Part shown: positions 16,840 to 24,964 of the stretch, one piece after another
Position numbering within the stretch: position 1 is the first letter of the stretch
Layout of the letters: the number at the start of each line of letters is the position of its first letter
Assembly (NCBI RefSeq): GCF_934190775.1
Contig: NZ_CAKPTG010000023.1
Coordinates: forward strand, 1-36,119
DNA length: 36,119 nt
From: an uncultured Phascolarctobacterium sp.
GTDB taxonomy: Bacteria > Bacillota > Negativicutes > Acidaminococcales > Acidaminococcaceae
Reading direction: 5' to 3'
Translations under genes and position numbers: made by a program
Notes under the pieces: generated by a model
Told to the model about the DNA's origin: nothing
The model's database searches: none
Seen by the model: the letters and a program-made list of their open reading frames with translations, nothing else

Positions 16840-18516
16840 TTAGTCTTGACCGGGAACCTTCAGTACAGCGCCGGTAGCAGCGGAGGTAACCAAAGCAGCA
16901 TAGCGTGCCAGGTAACCGCTCTTAACCTTCGGCGGCGGGCAAACCCAGTTCTTACGGCGTTCAGCCAGCTCTTCGTCGCTCAGCTTAACGTTCAGGGTAC
17001 GGTTCGGAATATCAATTTCAATGATATCGCCGTTTTCAATCAATGCGATATTACCGCCCTCGCGTGCTTCCGGAGAAATATGACCGATGCAGGCACCACG
17101 GGTAGCACCGCTGAAACGTCCGTCGGTAAGCAGTGCAACGTCCTTGTCGTGGCCCATGCCTGCCAGTACGGAGGTCGGGTTCAGCATCTCACGCATACCA
17201 GGGCCGCCTTTCGGGCCTTCGTAGCGGATAACGACAACGTCACCGGAAACAACCTTTTGGGCGCAAATTGCAGCAATAGCTTCGTCTTCGGAATTATAAA
17301 CCTTAGCCGGACCGCTGAATACCTTCATGGAAGAATCAACCGCACTTTCCTTGACAACGCTGCATTCCGGAGCGATATTGCCCTTCAGAACAGCGATGCC
17401 GCCGGTTTTGTTGTACGGATTTTCTACGCTGTGAATAACCTCAGGACGCAGGATTTCCGCATTTTTGATAAGCTGGCCGACAGTTTTGCCGCTGACAGTC
17501 TGGCAGGATTTTTTAATCAGCTTCAGACGGTCAAGCTCGTGCATTACAGCAGGAATGCCGCCGGCTTCGTTCAAATCAACGATGTGGTGGCTGCCGCCCG
17601 GGCTCATCTTAGTGAGGTACGGAGTTTTCTTGGAGATTTTATCGAACAGCTCCAGCGGCAGGTCGATGCCTGCTTCGTGAGCGATAGCCGGCAGATGCAG
17701 CGCAGTGTTGGAGCTGCCGCCGATGGCCATATCAACGGTAATAGCGTTCTTGAAGGCATTGAGCGTCATAATGTCGCGAGGCAGAACATTTTCCTCCAGC
17801 AGACGCATAACAGCCATGCCTGCGTGCTTAGCCAAAGCGATACGCTTGCCGTTGTAAGCAGCGGGGATAGTACCGTTGCCGGGCAGGCCCATGCCAAGAA
17901 CCTCAGTCAGGCAGTTCATGGTATTGGCAGTGAACAGACCGGAGCAGCTGCCGCAGCCGGGGCAGGCACAATGCTCGATTTCTCTGAGCTCTGCTTTATC
18001 AATCTGACCGGATTCAAAACGGCCGGCAGCTTCAAATACAGTAGATACGCTGATATCTCTGCCCTGATAACGGCCGGGCAGCATCGGACCGCCGCTGACA
18101 ACAACGGTCGGGATGTTCAGACGGGCTGCTGCCATCAGCATACCCGGAACAATTTTATCACAGTTCGGAATCAGGATTAAGCCGTCAAACGCATGGCCGT
18201 TGGCAACAGCTTCAATGCTGTCGGCAACCAGCTCACGGCTTGCCAGCGGATATTTCATACCGTCATGGCCCATTGCAATGCCATCACAGATGCCGATAGC
18301 CGGGAACTCAATCGGAGTACCGCCTGCTTCTAGCACGCCGTATTTGGCTGCCTTAGCGATGGTATCCAGATGCATATGTCCCGGAATGATTTCGTTAGCG
18401 GCACAACAAATGCCGATTAACGGTTTCTTTAATTCTTCTTCAGTATAACCCATTGCATAGAACAGAGAGCGATGGGCTGCGCGGGTTGAACCTTTTTTTA
18501 CTTGTGTACTGCGCAT
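16840..18516 (-). CDS. ilvD: Dihydroxy-acid dehydratase
   Basis: IlvD dehydrates 2,3-dihydroxy-isovalerate and its methylvalerate homologue to the 2-keto acids of valine, leucine and isoleucine synthesis. The 558-aa product is full length and carries the cysteines of the iron-sulfur cluster in GICCAANEIIPGH, PNCDKIVPGM and CPGCGSCSGLFTANTMNC. It also has the substrate-site segments GGSSNTALHLPA and TDGRFSGATRG. AAAGAGG stands about eight bases before the ATG. No T-box or leader-peptide attenuator is seen; upstream DNA is instead a 119-bp tandem array. No other branched-chain genes are nearby. Confidence 0.96.
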   Translation of the reverse strand: MRSTQVKKGSTRAAHRSLFYAMGYTEEELKKPLIGICCAANEIIPGHMHLDTIAKAAKYGVLEAGGTPIEFPAIGICDGIAMGHDGMKYPLASRELVADSIEAVANGHAFDGLILIPNCDKIVPGMLMAAARLNIPTVVVSGGPMLPGRYQGRDISVSTVFEAAGRFESGQIDKAELREIEHCACPGCGSCSGLFTANTMNCLTEVLGMGLPGNGTIPAAYNGKRIALAKHAGMAVMRLLEENVLPRDIMTLNAFKNAITVDMAIGGSSNTALHLPAIAHEAGIDLPLELFDKISKKTPYLTKMSPGGSHHIVDLNEAGGIPAVMHELDRLKLIKKSCQTVSGKTVGQLIKNAEILRPEVIHSVENPYNKTGGIAVLKGNIAPECSVVKESAVDSSMKVFSGPAKVYNSEDEAIAAICAQKVVSGDVVVIRYEGPKGGPGMREMLNPTSVLAGMGHDKDVALLTDGRFSGATRGACIGHISPEAREGGNIALIENGDIIEIDIPNRTLNVKLSDEELAERRKNWVCPPPKVKSGYLARYAALVTSAATGAVLKVPGQD

Positions 18517-18561
18517 GTTTCTTGACCTCTTTCCCTTACTTAAATAGTACTACCGTACTGG

Positions 18562-18957
18562 CTGCTGATAAAGCACCGTATACTTCATCAGGCCGTCTCG
18601 ACGTACAAGGAGTACGCCATCGACGACCTTCTTCGTCTCCGGCACTTTCTGAGCAGCCTGCGTGGAATGAACTTAGCAAGCTGCTGATAAAGCACCATAT
18701 ACTTCATCAGGTTTCCTCGACGTACAGAATATACGCCATCGTCAAGCTTCTTCGTCTCCGGCACTTTCTGAGCAGCCTGCGCTGAATGAACTTAGCAAGC
18801 TGCTGATAAAGCACTGTATACATCATCAGGCCGTCTCGACGTACAAGGAGTACGCCATCGACGACCTTCTTCGTCTCCGGCACTTTCTGAGCAGCCTGCG
18901 TGGAATGAACTTAGCAAGCTGCTGATAAAGCACTGTATACATCAGGCCGTCTCGACC
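18562..18957. repeat. 119-bp tandem array, 3.3 copies
   Basis: Units start at 18562, 18681, 18800 and 18919, each exactly 119 bp apart; the fourth stops after about 39 bp. Units begin CTGCTGATAAAGCAC and contain CTCGACGTAC, a 5-nt loop and a GTACGCC-type partner. That is the same palindromic core as in the 107-bp array at 5968. Copies 1 and 3 are closest to each other; copy 2 has diverged within the core. The array lies between the divergent ilvD and fabK genes and has no coding function that I can see. Confidence 0.9.
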
Positions 18958-19186
18958 TTAGCGCTTTTAGTTGCAGCCAATGCGGTTTAAAATAAAAAAC
19001 AACAGTCCTGAAGCCTTTCAGGGTACTCATAAAATTTTACAATTTTTATAGCCTGATGTCAAATTTTATGGACAAAAAACTACAATTAAGTGTAAGTTTG
19101 CACCTTAAAAGCTACATCATAGTTACATTCTTTACAAACTTAGTAAAGTTTAAAAATAATTCACGATTACTGCGTGGAGAATAGTA
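18958..19186. other. AT-rich intergenic DNA upstream of fabK
   Basis: There is no gene, repeat copy or terminator here. An inverted repeat CTTTAC (19130-19135) and GTAAAG (19143-19148) lies about 40 bp before the fabK -10 and might be an operator; its match to FapR or FabT sites is not convincing. Confidence 0.4.
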
Positions 19187-19192
19187 TATAAT
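19187..19192 (+). promoter_or_regulatory. Probable fabK -10 element
   Basis: TATAAT lies about 30 bp before the fabK start codon. No recognisable -35 sits at 16-18 nt, so an activator or weak promoter is possible. Confidence 0.4.
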
Positions 19193-19223
19193 AGGCGTGT
19201 AAAATTGTTGCGAGGTGATTATC

Positions 19224-20168
19224 ATGAAAACTACATTAACTGAGCTCTTAGGTATAAAATATCCTGTTATTCAAGGCGGCATGGCATGGACCAGTGACGC
19301 TGTGCTGGCTGCGGCAGTTTCCAACGCCGGTGGCGCCGGCATCATCGGCAGCGGCGGCCGTACTGTGGAATGGACACGTGACGAGGTGCGCAAGGCAAAA
19401 TCTCTGTCCGATAAGCCCTTCGGTGTTAACGTTATGCTGATGGCTCCGAACATTGCAGAAATCATTGCTATGCTGTGCGAGGAAAAGGTAGCCTTTGTTA
19501 CCTTGGGTGCAGGCAACCCGGTACCGCATATTCCTGCCTTTCATGCTGCAGGCATCAAGGTTATTCCCGTAGTGCCTAATGTTAAGCTGGCTAAGCGCAT
19601 TGAAGCTGCAGGCGCTGACGCTATGGTTATTGAAGGCATGGAGGCTGGTGGTCACATCGGCAAGCAGACTACTATGGCGCTGATGGAGAACGTACTGCCG
19701 CAGATTAAATCTGTTCCGGTGCTTGTTGCTGGCGGTATCAGCGATGGTCGTGCGCTGGCTGCAGCTTTGCTGATGGGCGCTGCAGGTGTGCAGATGGGCA
19801 GCCGTTTCCTGCTGACCGAGGAATGCCCGGCAAATCCTGCTGCCAAGGAGGCTATTGTTAAGGCAACCGATACTGACAGCGTAGCAACCGGTTATAGCCG
19901 TAATCTTGGTGTACGCTGCCTGGCGAACGCTTTTACCGATGCGTATACTGCGCGTGAAATTGCCGGTGCTCCCAAAGAAGAGCTGATGGCTATGGGTACA
20001 GGCACCAACCGCAAAGGTATTGTTGAAGGCGATATTGTCAACGGTACTGTTATGTGCGGCCAGAGCCTGAACGTGCTGAATGATATCCTGCCCTGCAAGG
20101 ATGTTATGGAGCGTATCATTGCTGAAGCTAAAGAGGCTATTGCTAACGTACAGAAAATCGAGCTGTAA
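19224..20168 (+). CDS. fabK: Enoyl-ACP reductase II FabK
   Basis: FabK is an FMN-dependent reductase that finishes each round of fatty acid elongation; it is structurally unrelated to FabI and insensitive to triclosan. The 314-aa protein begins with ELLGIKYPVIQGGMAW and has NAGGAGIIG, DKPFGVNVML, VTLGAGNP, EGMEAGGHIG with the catalytic histidine, and the phosphate-binding segment VLVAGGISDGRALAAALLMG. This pattern separates it from nitronate monooxygenase relatives. GAGGTGA lies five bases before the ATG at 19224; a GTG three codons earlier overlaps that site. No other fab gene is adjacent. Confidence 0.9.
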   Translation: MKTTLTELLGIKYPVIQGGMAWTSDAVLAAAVSNAGGAGIIGSGGRTVEWTRDEVRKAKSLSDKPFGVNVMLMAPNIAEIIAMLCEEKVAFVTLGAGNPVPHIPAFHAAGIKVIPVVPNVKLAKRIEAAGADAMVIEGMEAGGHIGKQTTMALMENVLPQIKSVPVLVAGGISDGRALAAALLMGAAGVQMGSRFLLTEECPANPAAKEAIVKATDTDSVATGYSRNLGVRCLANAFTDAYTAREIAGAPKEELMAMGTGTNRKGIVEGDIVNGTVMCGQSLNVLNDILPCKDVMERIIAEAKEAIANVQKIEL

Positions 20169-20178
20169 AAAATAAAGC

Positions 20179-20259
20179 AAAAAGCATGCATTGCTTGCTG
20201 TGTACCAATAATACTGGATGTCCGGTTGAGATACAAAGTAAAGCGGTGCATGCTTTTTT
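20179..20259. terminator. Terminator with unusually large loop between convergent genes
   Basis: AAAAAGCATGCA (20179-20190) pairs perfectly with TGCATGCTTTTT (20247-20258). The arms are separated by 56 nt, far more than usual. T-rich tails exist on both strands, so it may serve fabK and the opposing MocR gene. Confidence 0.6.
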
Positions 20260-20289
20260 AGTGTGCGCTTAAATCTGGTCTGTAATTAT

Positions 20290-21699
20290 TCAGCTTATCT
20301 GGTTGCATTCGGGGAACAGGCTGCTTAATCTTTCTATTACTGCGGCGATTTTATCTGCTTCGATGGCAGCGTAATTGATTACGAGGGTACAGCCGTTATT
20401 TTCTTCGGTATTATGGCTGTAATCGGAATAGAAGGAAAGGCACATATCTGCTGCCAGTGCTGCCTTGCGCACTTCTGCTTCCGTCAGTTTGGTGTTGATA
20501 TGCAGGACAAAATGCGTACCGGCGTTGCGTTCGGTAATCTGCGAAACAGCGGCTAGCGGTGAAGCGTGGATGGCTGCCAAAATTTTGTGGCGCTGCTCGC
20601 GGTAGTAGTTTTTCATTTTGTTGATATGGCGTTCAAAATAGCCTTCGGAGATAAAGCGTGCCAGCGTATATTGCTCAAAGCTGGATACGGTGCAGCTGTA
20701 AAAGCTCATGGTCTGCTCATAGCGCTCCAAAAGGCGCGGCGGCAGCACCATGTAGCTGATGCGCAGCGAGGGTACCAGGCTTTTGGAGAAGGTGTTCATG
20801 TAGATGACACGACTTTGCGTATCCTGTGCGTACAGCGGCAGGATGAAGCGTCCTGTATAACGGAATTCGCTGTCATAATCATCTTCAATTATATAGCGCT
20901 TGCGGATGCGGTTAACCCATTCAAAAAGCTCCAGCCTGCGTGTTACGGGCATGACAATGCCGGTGGGGAAATGGTTGGCGGGGGAAAGATGTACTACGTC
21001 GGCACCGCTTTCCTCCAGCTTGTCAATCATCAGGCCGTTGTCATCAATAGGGATGTACTTCCAGGGATTGCCGAAGCTGGCGGAGATGGAGGCGAATTTT
21101 TTATAGCCAGGTTCTTCGATGGCGAAGGTGCAGGCGTGGCCGAACATCTGCAGCAGGCGGCCGTAAAGATATTCCGTACCGGCGCCGATGATAATCTGCG
21201 AAGGGTCGACCTGCATAGCGCGGTTGTGTGCCAGATAGTCGGCAATAGCCTTACGCAGCTCGTAGACGCCCTTGTAGGGAACGGTTTTGAGCAGCTCTTC
21301 GTTGTGCACGGAAAGCGTTTCGCGCATCAGGCGTGTCCAGGTAGCGAGTGGGAAGTTTTGCAGGCTGATGCGGTTGGCCTTGAAGTCGGCAAAGTATTCG
21401 CGCTCCGCTGCCTCCGGCAGCATCGCTGCTGTGGCCTTGCGGCGCACGCGGTAGCTGCTGACGTCTTCTACGAAGTAGCCTTTCTTTTCGCGCGAGGTGA
21501 TGTAGCCTTCTACCGCCAGCTGGGCGTAAGCGTTGGCCACGGTGATGATGCCCACGCTCAGATGCTGTGCCAGCGTGCGCTTGGAGGGCAGGCGTTCGCC
21601 TGCCTGCAGCCTGCCGCTGATGATGTCCTGACGGATGCATTGGTATAAGTAATCATAGAGCGGTGTGCTGCCGCGTTTATCTAAATCATATGTTAACAT
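20290..21699 (-). CDS. MocR/PdxR-type GntR transcriptional regulator
   Basis: The 469-aa protein fuses an N-terminal GntR winged helix (about 10-75, including GRLQAGERLPSKRTLAQHL) to a fold-type I aminotransferase-like domain (about 100-465). The PLP-anchoring lysine is in YMNTFSKSLVPSLRISY. Such regulators sense PLP or amine-derived ligands and usually control a divergent gene, as GabR and PdxR do. Here the divergent gene is an aldehyde dehydrogenase, so an amine or GABA-like catabolic signal is a fair guess but not shown. AAGGAG precedes the ATG. An inverted repeat and overlapping promoters lie in between. Confidence 0.9.
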   Translation of the reverse strand: MLTYDLDKRGSTPLYDYLYQCIRQDIISGRLQAGERLPSKRTLAQHLSVGIITVANAYAQLAVEGYITSREKKGYFVEDVSSYRVRRKATAAMLPEAAEREYFADFKANRISLQNFPLATWTRLMRETLSVHNEELLKTVPYKGVYELRKAIADYLAHNRAMQVDPSQIIIGAGTEYLYGRLLQMFGHACTFAIEEPGYKKFASISASFGNPWKYIPIDDNGLMIDKLEESGADVVHLSPANHFPTGIVMPVTRRLELFEWVNRIRKRYIIEDDYDSEFRYTGRFILPLYAQDTQSRVIYMNTFSKSLVPSLRISYMVLPPRLLERYEQTMSFYSCTVSSFEQYTLARFISEGYFERHINKMKNYYREQRHKILAAIHASPLAAVSQITERNAGTHFVLHINTKLTEAEVRKAALAADMCLSFYSDYSHNTEENNGCTLVINYAAIEADKIAAVIERLSSLFPECNQIS

Positions 21700-21716
21700 G
21701 AGTGATATTTCTCCTT

Positions 21717-21758
21717 GGTTCTAAAATATTTTTGCTTTTTGATTCTTTTAATAGAACC
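21717..21758. promoter_or_regulatory. Candidate MocR operator
   Basis: GGTTCTA (21717-21723) is perfectly inverted as TAGAACC (21752-21758) with a 28-bp gap. It lies between the start codon and -10 box of the regulator gene and abuts the promoter of the aldehyde dehydrogenase, a position suited to autorepression and control of the partner. Confidence 0.5.
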
Positions 21759-21774
21759 ATTTTGATTATACAAT
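21746..21774 (+). promoter_or_regulatory. Promoter of the aldehyde dehydrogenase gene
   Basis: TACAAT (21769-21774) is preceded at 17 nt by TTTTAA (21746-21751), a poor -35 next to the inverted-repeat half site. A weak -35 of this kind fits dependence on an activator. Confidence 0.45.
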
Positions 21775-21793
21775 AGTGACATCACAAAAACAA
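21765..21793 (-). promoter_or_regulatory. Promoter of the MocR-type regulator
   Basis: On the minus strand TTGTTT (21788-21793) and TATAAT (21765-21770) are 17 nt apart. The -10 overlaps the -10 of the opposing promoter. Confidence 0.55.
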
Positions 21794-21848
21794 GTCCCAT
21801 CACAATGGCGTGAAGGGCAAGAGCCAAATGAGGAGGTTTATCATTATT

Positions 21849-23336
21849 ATGGAAAAAGTAAAATTACAAGCACAATATGGTTTATATATTAACGGACAGT
21901 GGCGTGACGCATCCGACGGTGCAACCTATAATGCAGAAAGTCCTGCGGACGGTAGTCATCTGGCAGTTTGCGCCCAAGGCAGCCGCGAGGATGTAGAGGC
22001 AGCTTCCGCAGCAGCCTGGGAAGCCTTCAAAACCTGGAAAAAGACCACTCCGGCACAGCGTGCTGCTCTGCTGAATAAAATTGCTGATATTATTGATGCT
22101 AACAAGGAGCATCTGGCAATGGTAGAAAGCATGGATAACGGCAAGCCGATTCGTGAAACTATGAACGTAGATATCCCGATGGCGGCGGAGCATTTCCGTT
22201 ATTTTGCCGGCTGCATCCTGGCGGAGGAAGGTCAGGCATCCGTACTCAACGAACAGTTCCTGTCTATCATTCTGCGTGAGCCTATCGGCGTAGTTGGCCA
22301 GATTATTCCCTGGAACTTCCCGTTCCTGATGGCAGCGTGGAAGCTGGCACCGGTGCTGGCAGCAGGCGACTGCACCGTGCTGAAGCCTTCTAAGGAAGCA
22401 AGCCTTTCCATTCTGGAATTTGCCCGTCTGATTGACGGCGTACTGCCTGCAGGCGTGTTCAATGTTATTACCGGCGCGGGCAGCAAAACCGGTCAATATA
22501 TGCTGGAGCATAAGAACTTTGCGAAGCTGGCCTTCACCGGCAGCACCGAGGTTGGCCGCAACGTAGGCCTGGCTGCGGCAGAACGCATCATTCCGGCAAC
22601 ATTGGAGCTGGGCGGCAAGAGTGCCAACATTTATTTTGATGACTGCGATTTTGATCAGGCTATCGATGGTGCCCAACTGGGTATTCTCTTTAACCAAGGT
22701 CAGGTTTGCTGTGCAGGCAGCCGTATCTTCGTGCAGGATACCATTTATGATAAATTCGTACCGGCCTTAGTAAAAGCCTTCAATAAGGTTAAGGTGGGCC
22801 TGCCCTGGCATGATGATACTCAGATGGGCTCCCAGATTAACGAAACCCAGATTAAGAAAATCCTGAGCTATGTGGAAATTGCTAAGCAGGAGGGCGCTAC
22901 TATTGCCTGCGGCGGTGAACGCTTTACCGAGGGCGAGCTGGCCAAGGGTGCTTTTATGAAGCCGACTCTGATTACCAATGTAACCAATGATATGCGTGTA
23001 GCACAGGAGGAAATCTTCGGGCCTGTTGCCGTAGTTATCAAATTCCACGATGAGGACGAGGTTGTGGCTATGGCCAATGACAGTGAATACGGTCTGGGTG
23101 GCGCTGTTTGGACTAAGGATATCAACAAGGCGATCCGTGTAGCACGCAACGTGGAAACCGGTCGTATGTGGGTGAACACCTACAACCAGATTCCGGAGCA
23201 TTCTCCCTTCGGCGGCTACAAAACCTCCGGCATTGGTCGTGAAACTCATAAGATGATTTTGAACCACTATACACAAGTGAAAAATATTATGATTAATCTC
23301 AGTTATGCTCCTTCTGGGTTTTATCCTCAGGACTGA
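21849..23336 (+). CDS. NAD(P)-dependent aldehyde dehydrogenase
   Basis: The 495-aa enzyme oxidises an aldehyde to its acid. It has the family's oxyanion-hole asparagine in PWNFP (Asn156), the catalytic glutamate in LELGG (Glu253) and the nucleophile in GQVCCAG (Cys287). The cofactor-binding segments KPSKEAS and FTGSTEVG are also present. It resembles the AldB/ExaC type of acetaldehyde and aliphatic aldehyde dehydrogenases, but substrate cannot be assigned. The ATG at 21849 has AGGAGG 12 bases upstream and gives the usual length; the longer frame from GTG 21810 runs through that site. It is divergent from a MocR-type regulator that probably controls it. Confidence 0.92.
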   Translation: MEKVKLQAQYGLYINGQWRDASDGATYNAESPADGSHLAVCAQGSREDVEAASAAAWEAFKTWKKTTPAQRAALLNKIADIIDANKEHLAMVESMDNGKPIRETMNVDIPMAAEHFRYFAGCILAEEGQASVLNEQFLSIILREPIGVVGQIIPWNFPFLMAAWKLAPVLAAGDCTVLKPSKEASLSILEFARLIDGVLPAGVFNVITGAGSKTGQYMLEHKNFAKLAFTGSTEVGRNVGLAAAERIIPATLELGGKSANIYFDDCDFDQAIDGAQLGILFNQGQVCCAGSRIFVQDTIYDKFVPALVKAFNKVKVGLPWHDDTQMGSQINETQIKKILSYVEIAKQEGATIACGGERFTEGELAKGAFMKPTLITNVTNDMRVAQEEIFGPVAVVIKFHDEDEVVAMANDSEYGLGGAVWTKDINKAIRVARNVETGRMWVNTYNQIPEHSPFGGYKTSGIGRETHKMILNHYTQVKNIMINLSYAPSGFYPQD

Positions 23337-23373
23337 CGATTAATAAACAGGATCATTCCTGATTAGTTGCGCC

Positions 23374-23405
23374 AAAAAAGCTCCGGCGGTTGCCGGAGCT
23401 TTTTT
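23374..23405. terminator. Bidirectional terminator between aldehyde dehydrogenase and pentapeptide genes
   Basis: AAAAAAGCTCCGGC (23374-23387) pairs with GCCGGAGCTTTTTT (23392-23405) around GGTT. T6 runs exist on both strands. Confidence 0.93.
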
Positions 23406-23421
23406 GCTGAGTGGTTTATAT

Positions 23422-24174
23422 TTATTTATCCAATTTTGCATTATCCAAAAATGCTGTGCCGAATTGCGTGTAGTTCATTTCCGCACCGCGCAGGTCGGCG
23501 TATTCCAAAAATGCTTTATCCAGCAGCGCCTTATCCAGCTTGCTGTTGTTCAGGCTGCTGTGACCCAGCTTGCTGCTGCGCAGGTCTGCTTCCGTCAGGT
23601 CGCTACGCTCCAGATGGGCACTGTATAGGTTAGCGCCATGAAAAACTGCGTTTTTCAAGCTGGCGCGGCGCAGCCAGCTATAGGGCAGGTTGGCAAAGCT
23701 GAAGTCGGCGTAGTCGGCCTGTACGCCGTCCATAGAGGCCTCCTGTGCCTTTGCCTGCTGCAGATTAGCGTTCAGCAGGTGTGCGCCACGCAGCTGGCAG
23801 CGGTTAAGATATGCTCCCTGCAGGCTGGCGTTGGTGAAATCGCTGCCGGAGGCATTGGCATAGCGGAAGTTGGCATATGCCAGGTTGGCACCGCGCAGAC
23901 TGGCGTTGGGCAACAGAGCGCTCTGGAAGCAGGCATCCTGCAGCTTGGTTTTGTCCAGATTGGTATCATCAAGGCGTGCTTCCGTAAAATCGGTGTTGGT
24001 AAAGTCACGTCCGGATAAATCCATACCGGATAAATCAGCGCCGGAAAGGTCACCGCCGGGGCAGCTTGCTCCGTTCAGTACTGCGTTTAAATCACTGTTG
24101 CTGTAAGCAAGGGCTGTGCTGCTTATGCTGAGAGCCAGAAGCGCAAGCACAGTCTGGAAAATATTCTTACGCAT
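23422..24174 (-). CDS. Exported pentapeptide-repeat protein
   Basis: The 250-aa product starts with a signal peptide: MRKN, a hydrophobic stretch and a likely cleavage after ALA near residue 22. Almost all of the rest is tandem pentapeptide repeats of the A(D/N)LXX type, for example GADLSGMDLSGRDFTNTDF and ASLRGANLAYANFRYANASG. This predicts a right-handed four-sided beta-helix. Export makes a role like the gyrase-protecting Qnr/MfpA proteins unlikely; the periplasmic function is unknown. I use the ATG at 24174, behind GGAGGG; the longer frame of 20 extra codons reads through the end of the HAD gene. It overlaps that gene by 8 bp, so the two are translationally coupled. Confidence 0.85.
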   Translation of the reverse strand: MRKNIFQTVLALLALSISSTALAYSNSDLNAVLNGASCPGGDLSGADLSGMDLSGRDFTNTDFTEARLDDTNLDKTKLQDACFQSALLPNASLRGANLAYANFRYANASGSDFTNASLQGAYLNRCQLRGAHLLNANLQQAKAQEASMDGVQADYADFSFANLPYSWLRRASLKNAVFHGANLYSAHLERSDLTEADLRSSKLGHSSLNNSKLDKALLDKAFLEYADLRGAEMNYTQFGTAFLDNAKLDK

Positions 24175-24886
24175 TTTGCCCTCCTGCATAGCTTTCTGCT
24201 TCATCCAGCAAAAGCTCCAGCTGCTTGGGATCATCCGGAAGACAGTCGATTATCTTCCAGGGTTTGACTTCAGCAAAATCCTCAGGCTTATAGCCGGAGC
24301 CTTCCAAAATAATCAGGCAGGGTGCGCCGATGGCATTGGCACAGCGCACGTCATTAGGAGTATCGCCGATAAAAATCAGCTCGTTCGGCTTAGCTTCTTC
24401 GTTTTGCATATACAGACGGTGGAAGGCAACCTTAGCCAGCATTTCGCGGTTTTCGCTGATTTCGCCGAAGACGCTGTGTTCATGGTTAAAATATTGGTCC
24501 AGACCGAAATGCTGCAGCTTGAGATGGGCGCCGGTGCTGGTGTTGCCGGTGAGCAGGCAGTTACAGTAACGGCTGTCCGGCTGGCAGAAATATTGCAGCG
24601 TTTTCTCCACGTTTTTTAAAACGCGTCCCTTATGCAGCGGCAGCTGCTTGGGCAGCTCCATATGGTAGCGGATGAGCAGGCCTGCTGCTTCGGCACTGTT
24701 GCAGCGTCCGCGCAGACGGGTGACAACGCTTTTGATAATATCCGAGTCAGTGCGTCCTGCCAGGGATTTGTTGAAATCGAAGGCATCGAGAAAATAGTAG
24801 TCTTTGATAACCTTAATCATGGCATCCTTGCCGGCACCACCGGAAAGAATCAGGGTGCCGTCTACATCCCACATTAAATATTTCAT
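24167..24886 (-). CDS. HAD superfamily phosphatase
   Basis: This 239-aa cytoplasmic protein carries the HAD motifs: WDVDGTLI (nucleophile Asp in the first DxD, residues 6-13), LLTGNT (motif II) and FIGDTPNDVRCANAIG (motif IV). A helical cap lies between motifs I and II. It resembles phosphoglycolate or nucleotide phosphatases of the haloacid dehalogenase subfamily; the substrate is unknown. The ATG at 24886 has AAAGGAG nine bases upstream. The speD-like gene upstream ends in a terminator only about 25 bp before this start, so expression must use readthrough or a promoter inside that gene. The stop overlaps the start of the pentapeptide gene. Confidence 0.85.
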   Translation of the reverse strand: MKYLMWDVDGTLILSGGAGKDAMIKVIKDYYFLDAFDFNKSLAGRTDSDIIKSVVTRLRGRCNSAEAAGLLIRYHMELPKQLPLHKGRVLKNVEKTLQYFCQPDSRYCNCLLTGNTSTGAHLKLQHFGLDQYFNHEHSVFGEISENREMLAKVAFHRLYMQNEEAKPNELIFIGDTPNDVRCANAIGAPCLIILEGSGYKPEDFAEVKPWKIIDCLPDDPKQLELLLDEAESYAGGQNA

Positions 24887-24910
24887 GTGTAAAATCTCCT
24901 TTGAGTTAAG

Positions 24911-24940
24911 AAAAAACAGGGGCTGTTCATACAACCCCTG
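24911..24940 (-). terminator. Terminator of the speD-like gene
   Basis: CAGGGGCTGT (24917-24926) pairs at nine of ten positions with ACAACCCCTG (24931-24940) around TCAT. The minus strand continues with T6 (24911-24916). Confidence 0.88.
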
Positions 24941-24964
24941 GAAAAGTTTATCTGATAGTCCCGT

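Noticed and set aside
16846..18180. 444-codon open frame on the plus strand over ilvD
   Set aside because: It lies wholly inside ilvD, has no initiation site and no domain; ilvD is certain from its iron-sulfur motifs.
18517..18561. T-box or leader-peptide attenuator upstream of ilvD
   Set aside because: Only about 45 bp separate the start codon from the repeat array; no T-box sequence, terminator pair or run of Ile/Leu/Val codons is present.
18562..18957. CRISPR array
   Set aside because: The units are near-identical over all 119 bp with no variable spacers, so this is an ordinary tandem repeat.
20566..21648. 360-codon open frame on the plus strand over the MocR-type gene
   Set aside because: Antisense shadow of a GC-rich coding region; the minus-strand product is clearly a full regulator.
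23638..24018. 126-codon plus-strand frame over the pentapeptide gene
   Set aside because: It reflects the repeated structure of the pentapeptide codons on the other strand and has no start site.
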